A stretch of DNA of 64,000 nucleotides from Tetrahymena thermophila SB210 (taxonomy: Eukaryota > Ciliophora > Oligohymenophorea > Hymenostomatida > Tetrahymenidae): NCBI RefSeq assembly GCF_000189635.1, contig NW_002476377.1:434001-498000 (forward strand), written 5' to 3'. The position numbers were made by a program, and so were the translations under genes. Shown in pieces: positions 1 to 11,813 of the stretch; position 1 is the stretch's first letter, and every line of letters starts with the position of its first letter. The notes below the pieces were generated by a model. It worked only from the letters and a program-made list of their open reading frames with translations. It searched no databases and was not told the DNA's origin.

Positions 1-3000
1 CTTATTTTTATATGAGTCTAAAGTCAATAGATTTCTATTCATAAACGTATTGCAAAATATTTAGCATAGCCATTCTATCATTTGATAAATATCTTGGGGA
101 AAATTCAAAAGCATCAGTTAAAAGTGTACATCCTTTCTAAAAATTCCTTTTATGTATTTCTATTAAAGCTTCTTGTATTTATAATTTAGTATAAAGAATA
201 TCTATTGGATAATTGTAGCTAGTTTTTTAATACCAAGAAGTTTAGTTGGTGTAAGGACTATTATTAAAAGCTTCTATTGCATCATCTAAAGCATTTAATT
301 ATTATTTGGTATAATTAATTGGCTGTTGCTCTTCATCAACTTTGATATCCTCAATAAAATTCTCTGTAGGATTGTTTTACAAATACATTTTATGTATTGG
401 GTGCTCATATGATAAGCTCTGGTTTGTAAATAAATTTTATTCAGTAGTTGATGTCCCAAAAAATGCCTTAGGGGAATATCCTTGAGATAAGCATATCTAC
501 TAATTGTAAGAGCCAACAAAACCGTTTTGAAAACTTAATCTCCTTTGTAAGTTAGTTATGCTAGCAGTAGGTGTATTTTAAATAATTGAAGAGCTAAATT
601 TTTTGGTGAGATGATTGTATATAGTATTTATTTCGCCCATTGAGCTATTTTATCTTTCTCTCTTGCATTTATCAATTTAAATGCTTTTTTCTTGAATTTC
701 CTTATTTTTTTGATTTATATTATTAAGATGAATTTCTTCTTGAGATTCCATATGATCTTCTATTATAGGCTGAATATCATTTAAGGGAGTTGCTTATTAA
801 GGAGAATTGCTGTTTGCTTTGCTTGACTTTCTTTTTTGCTAAGATTAATGCGAATACCCACTATTGTTCAAATTGTTTTAAGAGCTATTTAATTTTTATG
901 TTATGATAGACTATTTTCCTGGAATTGTTTTAGAAGGACTTGATCTATTATTTATATTTATTTCTTCATTGACTTCTTCAGATGAGAACCTTTTTACTAA
1001 AATTTGGTTCAAACACATTAAGTATTAGTTGTAAAAATGAGCGGAAGGTTTATTTTGAGCAGAGAACAAAGAAGCCTTGATCCTTTTATAAAGTTCCAAA
1101 AAATTTTGAAATGCATAATCTAAGTACTTCTAGCTGAGCTTGATTTTCTTGCTAAGTAAAAATGCTTTACTAATTTCCAAATAAATTAGTATATATCTGG
1201 TATAATCATTATCTAAGTTCTTAGCTATTTTTAAAAGCTTTTTCAAAACTTAAAAGTATTGAGTAAACATAGCTTCATCTTTGACTTTTAAGCTTTATGT
1301 TTTCTGAGCAGTTGATTTTAAAGAATTTGAATTTTATTCTGAGTTGAAATCTATTTCTTGTAATATTTAATAATAGTATTCTTATTTCATTTATTTATAA
1401 ATCTTTTTTCCATGGTTAAATATTTCATGTTCCATTCTATTTTCTAAATAGCATTACAACAAAACTTATGAATATGCAAATAATCTATCAAATTTCAGGC
1501 TTTCAAGATTTTTTTAAGCATTCTGCAAGACTGGTTTAATTTTAAAAAATATTAGACTTTTAAATTAAAATATTTAATTGATTGTTATACCTTATATTTT
1601 AGAAGAACTTTATTAGTTTCCATCTAAATATCTGCAAAGATACTTTTCTATCCATGGAATCAAAGATTTTTTCCTAGAACCTGCTAATTAATTATTAGAA
1701 TTTACTGAATCTGAGAATTTTTTAAATGTAAATATTGAATCTTTTCTATTATGAGAATTAGCATCGCTAATCTATTTTTCAGTTTATTGTCCTTCTATAA
1801 GTTCTGCTCTTTCTTATTCTAGATAAACTATAGATTGGTTGTAGCAATCAAGAGCTTCAGTATATCTTTAGTTGCTATATATAAATATTATTTTAAATAT
1901 AAAAGAATATCTTAGTTTGATAAATAAATAATTAAATTTAAAAAAATTTAACACTAAAAATTTTGATTAAATTAATTTTTATAAAATGAGAAATTAGAAA
2001 TTGTTTACTTAAAATGGATATTAGCTATATTGTTATAAGCTGATCCTAAAGCTTTATAATCTTCGACTTATTAAAAAGTTTTTATAGCTTTAATCCAAGT
2101 AAAAAGAGCAGTTGTTTCATCAATTTTTTCATTATAGTTAAAATTAAAGTTAAAAATATCTTGTATATTTGTGATGTATCTTTCTAAATTTGTTAGTTCA
2201 GAGCATGTATGCTGATATTTTCTGCTTTTAGAATATTTATTATCAAAGACAACAACTATTTCATCTTAAGAACTTATTCCATTTCTATCAAGCAAATGTT
2301 GATTCAAAGAGTGGAGTTTATCTATCAAATTCTAAATAGGTAATTCAATCAGCTAACTAAATTTCTTAGAATAAAACATAATAATAAGTAGACAAACTAT
2401 TAAAAGAATGAGATAAAAAACAGAATTAGCTATGAATGCATTTCCTAAGTAAAAAAAGAGAGTATTATAATTCTAAATCAATTCTTATTTTCTGAACGTG
2501 TACATCATCACCATTATATTTGAATAAATTACTTATTTTTATCCATTCGGGATATCAGCTATTTAAATTGGTAACATCAGGGAATATCTAGCATCTCCTT
2601 GAACGAAGTACTCAAATCCATAAATATTTTCGAGCTAATTTAAGTACTACTAATGTGTTAAAAAATTATTCTCATTCATATATTTTAATTAATTATTAAC
2701 TGTTTGTATATAAGTTTTTGCTTCATTTTGAGTCATATTTAAGGTAATAACTTTATCCCAATTATATAATTATTAATAATCCTATATTTGCTCAGAATAT
2801 ATTAAATTTTTTGAAGTAGGATGTATCACTTCAAACTATCCAGTCTGTATCTCCAATTTTTAGAATACAGCAGCTAATTGTTCTATATTAAAAGATTAGC
2901 AGACAACACTATTTATATTGTCAAAAGCATTGTTTCTTCTACATAAACTAAGAGACATATATGGTATTTTTGTTGTCAGGACTTTAAAAGGTGCTGGCAT

Positions 3001-4178
3001 GTAATTTGCTGTTTTATTTAATTAATAAAAACATAATTAATAAATAAATATTTTACAATCTAAATAAGTGATTTATTATCGATATTTTGTATGAATTAAA
3101 TATATTCTATGAATATTTAATCATTAATTTTGTTTCTATAAAATAATTGATTCAATTCTATAAATATCTAAATTTTCATATAGGCTGATTTTAAAAATCT
3201 ATTTAATTTTAAAGTGTTTAAATCTAAAAGTACCCTTTTTTATGATTAAGTTTTTAGTGGAAAGTTATTGTTTTATCTTGAAAATTAAATTGTTTATTTA
3301 AAAATTTTAAAAATAAAATACATTATTTCACTGAAGCCTACTAATACCATATTCTACATCTCGGATCATAGTATTTTGCTTCGGTACAGAGAGTTTAGCT
3401 TTGAAAGCTCTGAGACATAGACTAATTGTAGGCTGGATTTGCTATTAACCCACCATCTAGCTGAAATCCTAAAAACTAATCCTATTTGTTTGTTTGTTAC
3501 AAAATAAAATAATTTATTTTAGTTTTATTAAGAAATTTTAATAGATTGAATAATATTTAAAGACTAACCTTGTATTGGAATGTTCTCTAAATATTTAAGA
3601 CATTATAATTTCTAATAAGAACATCCAAAACAGCAGATTTGTTTAGCTAAATTTGTGACTCCTCAGGCATTTAGCTGAATTAACGATAGTTTTAATTTAA
3701 CCTAATTTTTATTATAGAATATCATTTTAGTACCGTTTAATATTTTGGAAATAAATTTATATTAATGATATCAATGTATTTATTACCAAATTGTGACTAA
3801 AATAGGATTTTTAACATAGAGCTTTACAAGAGAAGAAGTATCTTAATTTTCAAAAAGATTATCTAAATTCAAATATGATTTCTCAAATTTAAGATTGAAA
3901 TTTATTTTATTTTCGTAAACTTTAGTGACAAGGCGAGATAGAATATAATATTCCTGACTTTGCATTCCCATACTTTAGTCAAGATGAGCTTTCATACCCA
4001 TCAAAAGTATCTTTTTGTTTTGCTACTACTCTAAATATATGCTAGATTCTTAATTATTTGTAATAGATTTGAGCTGCTCAAATAGGAGAATGTACAATCC
4101 GAAGCTTATAAATGTAATAATAATCACTGGAGAATAGTACAAGCAAAATAGTTAAGTTTCTAGCTAATACTTTCTCAT
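1..4178 (-). CDS. Cache-domain transmembrane receptor-like protein with TPR, 3' end beyond window
   Basis: Six exons read 4178-3787, 3701-3569, 3481-3322, 3008-2009, 1874-1591 and 1530 to the window edge; phases agree at every junction. The start follows an in-frame TGA. Seen: an N-terminal membrane segment at about residues 13-33, then an extracellular region of several hundred residues containing the motif YYDPRCRIWYQQ. That motif is the hallmark of double Cache ligand-binding domains (consensus YDPR..WY). A second membrane segment (NSVFYLILLIVCLLIIMF) follows, then a cytoplasmic part with a TPR-like unit (AYNNIANIHF, then a helix split by the 134-nt intron at 1875-2008). The rest is a long Q/N/S-rich tail, open to base 1. 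Known: Cache domains bind small metabolites outside the cell. Inferred: a chemosensory or nutrient receptor whose TPR part recruits partners. No kinase or cyclase domain is seen in the visible 1166 residues; one could lie beyond the window. Confidence 0.8.
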
Positions 4179-5339
4179 TAATTGTTTACGCTTATGCTCT
4201 CAAATTTTCAACAAAATATTTTAAATTTGAGCTATTTTGAACTAATGCAAAATTTTGTATTAAAAAAATTACAAAAAATATAAATGTTGCGGATGGTAAA
4301 TATTATATCAAAAAAATCCATCTAATTAATTATCAAAATATTCTCTATAAATTACTTTGATTTTATATCTTAATTAAACTATAAAAAAAAATCTGACACT
4401 TTTTATTTCAAATCTGTCTGTCATGTAAAATATATGTCGCTTTAATTAAATCAACTTTCTTGCTTTGTATTGACAAAATTTTGGTTTTATAATTGAAAAT
4501 TGTTCTTTGATTAAATTAGTGATTATCAAACCTTAAAAAGGCTTAATCTTACATATTAGCTTTATGAGAAATAAGTTATTAACTTTCCTCATACATAATA
4601 AAAAGATCGTCGTCAATATTTGCTCTAATGTGAGGAAAATTATTAGCCAAATTTTTACGCAAAATTATAAACAAAAAATACAGAAATGATGTAATTTTAC
4701 TATCAAAAACTTATTATTTTTTTTTTAAGTGAATATTTTGTATTTTATTCTACAAATAAGTTGCCCCATTTTTATAATATTTTTAAAAAATTTATTATTT
4801 TTTTCAATTGAATTAACTGATTTAAATAACTTCCTTTATCAAATAAACTTGAATCTTTGTGTAATTTTAAGAATTTTATGTAATAAAAAATGAAGTCAAT
4901 TGCATGCATATTTACTTTGACTTTCATAAATTATTGATCAAAGAATATAATTATTTTAAACATTATAAAGAAAGAATAATAAATAATATTTATTATATAT
5001 ATATCTGATACGAATCTGTGATTCAAGAATAGAAATCTGATAACACACTTTTTATATCTATTTTGACAATTAATCAAATATAATGGGATTATTTATAACT
5101 TTTTAATTAACTTTTACCATCAGTAACTCATAATATTTGAAAATAACCATTTAAAATTTTAGCTAAGTAACAAAGATATTATAACGAATAAAATAAATAT
5201 GTAAGAACTATCTGCTGAAGATAATCTAAAAAATTGGTTCACATTAAAACCAACCTAAACATAAATACTGTAAGCTAAAAAATAAATTTAATCCAAAATA
5301 ATTTAATGAATTATTTATAATTAAAAGTAAATTATGTCT
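4179..5339. other. Intergenic spacer upstream of the Cache/TPR gene
   Basis: This is the 5' flank of the Cache/TPR gene and the 3' flank of P450 gene 1. It is very AT-rich. The only protein-like stretch is the minus-strand reading listed separately at 4408-4785. A 35-codon plus-strand reading at about 5201-5308 is too short to call. Confidence 0.6.
4408..4785 (-). other. Possible coding exon or gene remnant
   Basis: A minus-strand frame with TAA/TAG read as glutamine stays open from about 4785 to a TGA at 4408-4410. It has a protein-like composition, for example FPHIRANIDDDLFIMYEES, after a hydrophobic stretch (SFLYFLFIIL). No in-frame ATG was found close by, and a second frame over the same DNA is also open. 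It could be the last exon of a small membrane protein, a decayed gene, or chance in AT-rich DNA where TGA is rare. I do not recognise a family. Confidence 0.25.
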
Positions 5340-6942
5340 TCAGTCAATGTTATTTTATCTTGTCTTTAGGTTGAAAAGTAAGGGATTGACAGGTTAGGGA
5401 AGTAAACCATATTTAATTTTTAATACATAATCTTTTTGTGGTTCAATATCAAAATAGTCAAAAAATTTAAATAGAATAATTCGAGCTTCTATCATTGCAA
5501 GATGCTGACCAATACAGTTTTTTTTTCCTGAACTAAATGGTATAAACGCATATGAAGGCAAGTCATTAGTTTCTTGATTAATCCATCTTTAAGGTCTAAA
5601 TGTATGAGGATCTTTGTAGATTTAAGGATCTCTATGTACACTGTTAACGTATGAAGTAAGAACTATATCTTTCTCAATTTTAATATTGTTGATCATGATA
5701 TCTTCTGTAACCTAATTTTTTTAATATAATTACTAAAATCTTTAAAATGCAAATCATACCTTTTGATCAAATGATTTGTTTCCAGGCCCATAAATCCTTA
5801 AGGTTTCTTTAATAACTGCATTCATAAAGGGTAAATCTTACATAGACTTAGATTTATCTTACTTATAGTAATCAACTTCCTTTTGAGTCATTGAATAAAA
5901 ATGTTCATTCTAACATACGTAATAAATTGCCATTGCAATTAAATGACTTGTGGTATCAGTTCCGCCTATGAAGAATGTCATCAAATTATCTAAGAGATCC
6001 GAATCAGACAAATTCTAAATATTATTTTCCTTAATTAAAATACTTAGAACACAATTCTACTAGATATCGCCAGTCTCTTGAAATTCTTTTTACAACTCTT
6101 CTTTCTTAGATTTAATAATATCTAAGAAAAAACTTTTGAATTCCTATAAATAGTTCTCTAACTCTCTATGCTATTTAAAAATTCCTAATTTCAAATATTT
6201 AGCTCCAAACACCAAATATCCTAACTCCATAACTTAATTTGAAAGAGCACTTAAAATATGTGTAATAGCTTAAGCGAGGGATTTTCCTTTAAATTTAATA
6301 TCTTACAAATTATCTCCTAAAAATGAAAAGAAAACTACCTAAGAAGTCATATCAAATATTAAGTTAATTATATTGACATTCTGAAGCTCATCTTAATTTA
6401 TATGCTCCAATAAGGCATTGTCTACAATCTTCTCTATTGAAGAGCTTAAATTCTTTAAATACTCAAAATGGAATGCAGGAGAAAACATTTTTCTCATATT
6501 TTTCCATCTCTCTCCTTAAGAAAAAATTAATCCATTTCCAAATATTCTTTTAAAATTCTAAGTGTAAAAGGTATCGATAGTTAATTTATCTCCTAAGTAG
6601 GAATAAAAATCCTTCATCATATCAATGGATGTCAGCTTTATTTTGATATTTTTTCCTTTATAAAATATGAGAATGAATATAATAAATCAATTAAAATTTT
6701 TAAATACCTATATTTTCAACAAACATCTTTTTTTAATTTGCAGGATTATCATTAATGTGCTTATAAATGTAATCTACATCCCCAAACTTTTCAAAACAGC
6801 TATTTTAGAGTAAAAACTCACCAATCAGAGGAAAGAAAAACCCTTCACCTTATTTTTTATACTTATTAAATATCTTAAATGGCTTTACAAGATAGTAATA
6901 ACAGTAAATTCCTAGTGCGATTAAAATAAAATAAAAGATCAT
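5340..6942 (-). CDS. Cytochrome P450 monooxygenase (tandem copy 1)
   Basis: Three exons, with introns at 6656-6707 and 5712-5759, give 500 residues, the normal P450 length. Seen in order: an N-terminal membrane anchor (MIFYFILIALGIYCYYYL), the I-helix oxygen-activation motif GGTDTTSH, the K-helix ExxR motif in KETLR, the meander region RDPQIYKDP...FRPQRW, and the haem loop PFSSGKKNCIGQ with the iron-ligand cysteine near residue 443. All catalytic signatures are intact. Known: such enzymes sit on the ER membrane and hydroxylate lipophilic substrates with electrons from a P450 reductase. The substrate cannot be inferred. The two neighbours downstream in coordinate order are paralogues on the same strand with introns at matching places, so the cluster arose by tandem duplication. 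This copy is the most diverged at the haem loop (GKKNC rather than GQRNC). Confidence 0.95.
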
Positions 6943-7463
6943 CAATTAATTTTCTTCAAGATATTTTTTCTATAAATTTAATGATACTCTGTTTTATTTA
7001 TCAATCAATTTTTATCAACAAATTTACATAGAAAATTGTAATTTAATTAAAACAACCATTTTGTAAATCCAAAAAATCTTTGAAAAAAATATATTTTTAA
7101 TCTTGCTTGATTATAATTTAGTAGAATTGTTCTCACACTTACAATTAGTTTAATATCATTAATATCCAAAAGAGATAAATAAAATATAGAAGCCCTTTTT
7201 CACTTTATATAAACAAATAAAATAATATTTATAAAATGTTTGTTACATTTAATTATTAAATCTATAAGTGGATTAATACAGATAAATTAATAAATAAATA
7301 TATTATTTCATTTTAAATAAATTTAAATCTTATATTTTAGATTAAAAGGAACAACTTAATAATTTTATAACTTTTTTTACAACTATTTAACAATTTTATA
7401 TAGTCATAAATAACTTTAATTACAAACTTTCATATCTTTTTAACTAAAATTTAAATAAATATT
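6943..7463. other. Intergenic spacer between P450 copies 1 and 2
   Basis: AT-rich, 521 bp. It holds the presumed promoter of P450 copy 1 and the 3' end of copy 2. No gene or distinct repeat seen. Confidence 0.7.
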
Positions 7464-9105
7464 TCACTATCTCAAAGTTAGTTTCAGACATAAAGGATCT
7501 ACTGGCTCAGATAAAAATTTAAATGCCATTACAAGTTTATAATTTTCAGGGCATGAAAAATTAAACTTTTTAATGAATTTATTTAAAATAATTTTAGTTT
7601 GCATCTATGCTAAATGTTAACCAATACAATTTCTTTAACCTGAACTAAAGGGAATGTAAGAAAAAGAATTAATTTCACTAATTTTTTTATCTAACCATCT
7701 AGAAGGGTTATAAGCATGAGGATTTTCAAATATATTTTAGTTTCTATGCATAGAAATAGCAAAAGGGGTAATAATCATTCCTTTTTTAATAGGTATGCCT
7801 CCAATAACGTGATCTGATGTAGCCTTTATATTAAAATAAAATAATTATATAATGTTTTGCAGTATTAGGTTTCTTAATATGTTTGCAACATTTTAAATTA
7901 ACAAAAATATTACGATTCTATCAAAGAGAATATTTGCTGGTCCATAATACCTCAAAGACTCTTTTATTACTGCATTCAAATATGGCAATTAAGAAATACA
8001 TTAAATGCTTTAATCTTAATTTGTATCGATTTCTTGTTAAAGCTTTGAGTAAACATCTTTATATTGAGTTAAATAATACATAGTCATTCCCAACAAATGG
8101 CCAGTAGTATCCATTCCAGCCAAATAAAAGGCTTTAAAATCTTCAAATAGCTATTGTCTTGATATTTAATCGATTTGAGATGTAGAAACTAATTGAGCTA
8201 ATATACTAAAATTTGATGTGTTTCCGTTTTATTTGATATCATTTTAAATTTCTTCTATTTTGGATGCTATTTTATTTTACAAGAAACTATTGAATTCTTC
8301 TATTAACTAATTGATTTCTCTTGAATGTTTTGTAAGTCCTAGTTAAAAGAATTTTTTTCCAAAAATTAAATATATTAATGTTCCTGTCTATCGAGCTAAA
8401 GCATTTAAAATATACGAAAGTGTTTCAACAATAGTTCTTCCTTTAAGCCTTTCATTTTCTAAAGACTCTCCAAAAAATGATGCAATGACTACTCTGCCAG
8501 TTAACTCCTACATACAAGTAATTGAATTAAAATTTTACAACTCATTTTTGGCTATAATTTCATCGATTATAGTATTTGTGCTTTTTTCTATCAAAGGAGC
8601 GAGCTTCTGAATGTAATCAAAATGAAAGGCTTGTGAAAATAGTTTTCTGCTTGATTTCCAGTCTTGTCCTTCTGCAGTAATTATGCCATTAACAAACCTC
8701 ATTAAATTTCCTGTAAAAAACTCAAACTTTTTATAATTATGCTGATTTTAAAAGAAATCCCTTATGATTTCAGGCTCAAATATTCTTAATTTAATATAAG
8801 GACCTATTTATTTATATATTTTTTAATAAAATAATTTCATTTGCTCATAAATAAATAAATAATTTACCAATATTGGTTACATAAACTTTTTAATAAGGAT
8901 CCTTATCAAGTTAATGCTTTAAGGAATACTCCATATCCTAATTTTTTTATAGATTCTACTGGAATTCTAAGATCTCACCTAAAATTGGAACGAATTAACC
9001 TTATCCATACTTTTTATATTTTTTATGAAGTTTGTATGGCAAGATGAATAGCTTGACTATTATGAACGCAGCAAGAAACAACACTAAAATTAAAATAATG
9101 TTCAT
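7464..9105 (-). CDS. Cytochrome P450 monooxygenase (tandem copy 2)
   Basis: Three exons, with introns at 8804-8867 and 7824-7913, give 495 residues. The N-terminal anchor is MNIILILVLFLAAFIIVKLF. The I-helix motif reads AGMDTTGH, the K-helix ExxR lies in KESLR, and the haem loop reads PFSSGQRNCIGQ. All P450 signatures are complete, so the enzyme should be functional. Both introns interrupt the same places and phases as in copies 1 and 3: after the N-terminal GxL(G/E) region, and just before the TxDHxI segment. Substrate unknown. The reading at 7883-8083 on the plus strand is an antisense shadow of this gene. Confidence 0.95.
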
Positions 9106-9462
9106 TTACTTATTTAATATTAACAAATTTGATTCTTTCTTATTTTATTAAAATTTTACTTACTTTTTTTTTGATTAATTATTAATTTTAAATAATTTTT
9201 TTGTTTGTTTGTCAGTTTTTTTGTTTTTAAATTGAAGGTTTGTTGTTGAAAATTATTTAAAAGCAATAATTAATTAATAATTAAACAGAATAAATTATTT
9301 TATATATTATTTTATTTGATTTTTTTATTTATTTTATAACTAAAATGAATAAAAATTATTGATTCAGCAAAAAACTAAATAAAGAAATAAAAACTCAAAT
9401 TTATTGCAATTAATTGTATTCATTTAATTTCATATTTAACCAATAAAAATAAATGAAATTAT
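9106..9462. other. Intergenic spacer between P450 copies 2 and 3
   Basis: AT-rich, 357 bp, with runs of T and A. Presumed promoter of copy 2 and 3' region of copy 3. No gene seen. Confidence 0.7.
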
Positions 9463-11084
9463 TCAATGCTTTCTGACTGTTAACCTTAATGGAATTGGAT
9501 CTAATGGCTCTGACATAAATCTTTGAGTTATCACTAGCTTATAATTAGGATCACAAGAAAATTCAAACATTTTGACGAACTTGTTGAGAGTTATTCTTGC
9601 AACTATCATAGCAAGATGTTATCCAATGCAATTTCTTTGACCTGAACTAAATGGCATATATGCATAATTGTGAATCTACTTTTATTTATTATCCAACCAT
9701 CTTTCAGGATTGTATCTATGAGGATCTTCATAGTATTTTTTATTCCTATGGGTACTTTAAGAAATTGGAACTACAATAGTACCCTTAGCAATAGGGATAT
9801 CTCCTAAGTAATGATCTTTAGTTGCCTTTTTATTAAAAAAATAATTAATTTGTAAAATCACATTTTTTTAAATATTTTTTTTGTTTTAAAATTGTTTGTT
9901 TACAATTCTATCAAAAGTAAAGTTAGCTGGACCATAATATCTTAAAGTCTCTTTTAAGAAAGCATTTAAATAATTGAGTTATGCTAATCCCTAAGGTGAT
10001 TGATCTTAGTTTGCATCTACTTCTCTTTGCAAAGCCTTTTAGAGTTCAGGATTTTAGGTTATGTAATAAAAAGTCATAGCAAGGAGATGACCTGTAGTGT
10101 CTGTTCCAGCAGCATAGAATGTTGTAAAATCGTCAAATAAATATTTTTTTGATTCTTCTGTTATTTCTTAAGTGGAAACTATCTAAGCTAAAATGGAAGG
10201 AACACTTATTTTTCCTTATTCTTTCAATTCTTTTTGAAAGCTTTCTATCTTTTCCTCAATCAGATCTTTCATGAAAGAACGGAAATCTTTAATGATATCA
10301 TCGACATATCTTTAGGATTTAGTTAGTCTTAACTTAAAAAAGTCTGCTCCAAACAAAAAGTATTAGAGGCTCATTGATTACTCTCCAAGTAGATTTAACA
10401 TATGTGTCAAAGCTGAGACTAAATCCATACCTCTAAACTTTTTTTCATTTACTTGTTCTCCAAAAAAGGTAGCAATAACCACTTATCCTGTTATCTTTTA
10501 TGAATATACAAGGGGATCATAATTGGCAAGGATTTCGCTACTTTCCATAGCTTAGTTAAAGACTTTTGAAGCTATTTATTCTATTAATGGAGCTAGAGAA
10601 GTGAGGTATTCAAAATGGAAAGCTTGAGAAAACATTTTTCTGGCTTTTTTCCATTGCTCGCCCTCTACAAATGCTATACCTTAAGGTGCGCATCTTAGGA
10701 CGTTGCCAATGTAAAAAGTATCTTTTTCATAATACTACTGATTTAAAAAGAAATCTCTCATTAAGTCGGGATCTACTAATCTAAGCTTTATCTTAGAGCC
10801 TATTTTTTAAGATTACATAGTAAAATTTAATACTTTTAAGTAATTTTATTACCAAGATTGACAACATATAATCTTAAGTCTGGATTTTCATCGCATTAGT
10901 GACTTACGAAATAGTCTACATCCTCGTACTTTTTAATAGCTTCCTTTATCTCTACTAGTTCTCCTAATAATGGAACAAATCTGCCATCCCCATATTTTTT
11001 GTACTTAAGGAACTTGAAATAAGGGATAATTACTAACCTTAAAGCAGCAAAAAAAAGAATAATAATTAATATTTCTATAAACAT
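9463..11084 (-). CDS. Cytochrome P450 monooxygenase (tandem copy 3)
   Basis: Three exons, with introns at 10800-10852 and 9826-9903, give 496 residues. Seen: membrane anchor MFIEILIIILFFAALRLVII, a basic/aromatic linker (KFLKYKKYGDGRFVPLLGE), the C-helix WKKARK motif, I-helix AAGTDTTGH, and haem loop PFSSGQRNCIGQHLA. Copies 2 and 3 share the loop sequence and the FxYIPFSS/AYMPFSS context, and look closer to each other than to copy 1. The first exon, with its methionine at 11084, is preceded by AT-rich promoter-like DNA. Function: membrane-bound monooxygenase; substrate not inferable. Physical clustering suggests shared or related inducers, but no common upstream element was recognised by eye. 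Confidence 0.95.
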
Positions 11085-11813
11085 TTTATATTATAGCAAT
11101 TTGATATTCTATTTAATTATTATAAAAAATTAATACTAATTAAATTCCGTTTAAATTGTGTAAATAGCAAATTTTTAAATCTTATTTGATTCTAATTAGT
11201 ATTATTTTTTCTAAAATTAGTTTTTGATTATTGACAACCTTAACACAATTAATTTACTTAATATCGCAACTTTTTATTTAATTCTATCAAAAAAAATGTA
11301 GAAATCACAAAAAATTGTAATTAAATTTCAGATATTCACATATTTTTTTTCAATTTTCTAATAATTTATTTTAATTAAAATCTATCTATCTATTCAACTC
11401 ACAAAATTAAGAATTAATAATTTAATCAGAATATTCTTTCCAAAAAATAAATAAAAATTTTCGTGTTACATTAATATTATTTTTATTAATTTTTTTAAGT
11501 TTGCATTTGATAAATGTAAACCAGTTATCGCGATCTTTATATTTAAAAAATTTTAATTTCTCTAAAATTTCATGAAATTTTTATGACTTCTTTAGACTTT
11601 CTCTAAATGATGCTGCATTTTGCGATTAGGTAAAAAATTATATTGATAAGATTAGTATTATAATAAATATCTTATAAAAATCTATCTTGCTAAATAAATA
11701 AATATTAATTTATTTACAATTAAATAAATAATTAATAATTTAATAGAGCTTATTATTTATAATTTTTTTTAGTTTACAAATATCTTATTTTAAGTCATTT
11801 TTTCCTTTTAAGC
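11085..11813. other. Intergenic spacer with a weak coding candidate
   Basis: Very AT-rich DNA between P450 copy 3 and the 3' end of the next minus-strand gene. The only protein-like stretch is the weak minus-strand reading at 11350-11700, listed separately. Confidence 0.55.
11350..11700 (-). other. Possible small secreted-protein exon
   Basis: A minus-strand frame ends in TGA at 11350-11352 and encodes a signal-peptide-like hydrophobic stretch (FYKIFIIILILSIQFF), then a lysine-rich segment with FRESLKKSQKFHEILEKLKF. No initiator methionine is in frame; an upstream ATG near 11786 would need an intron whose phase I could not make fit. It may be a real small gene with an unmodelled first exon, a remnant, or chance. 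Family not recognised. Confidence 0.25.
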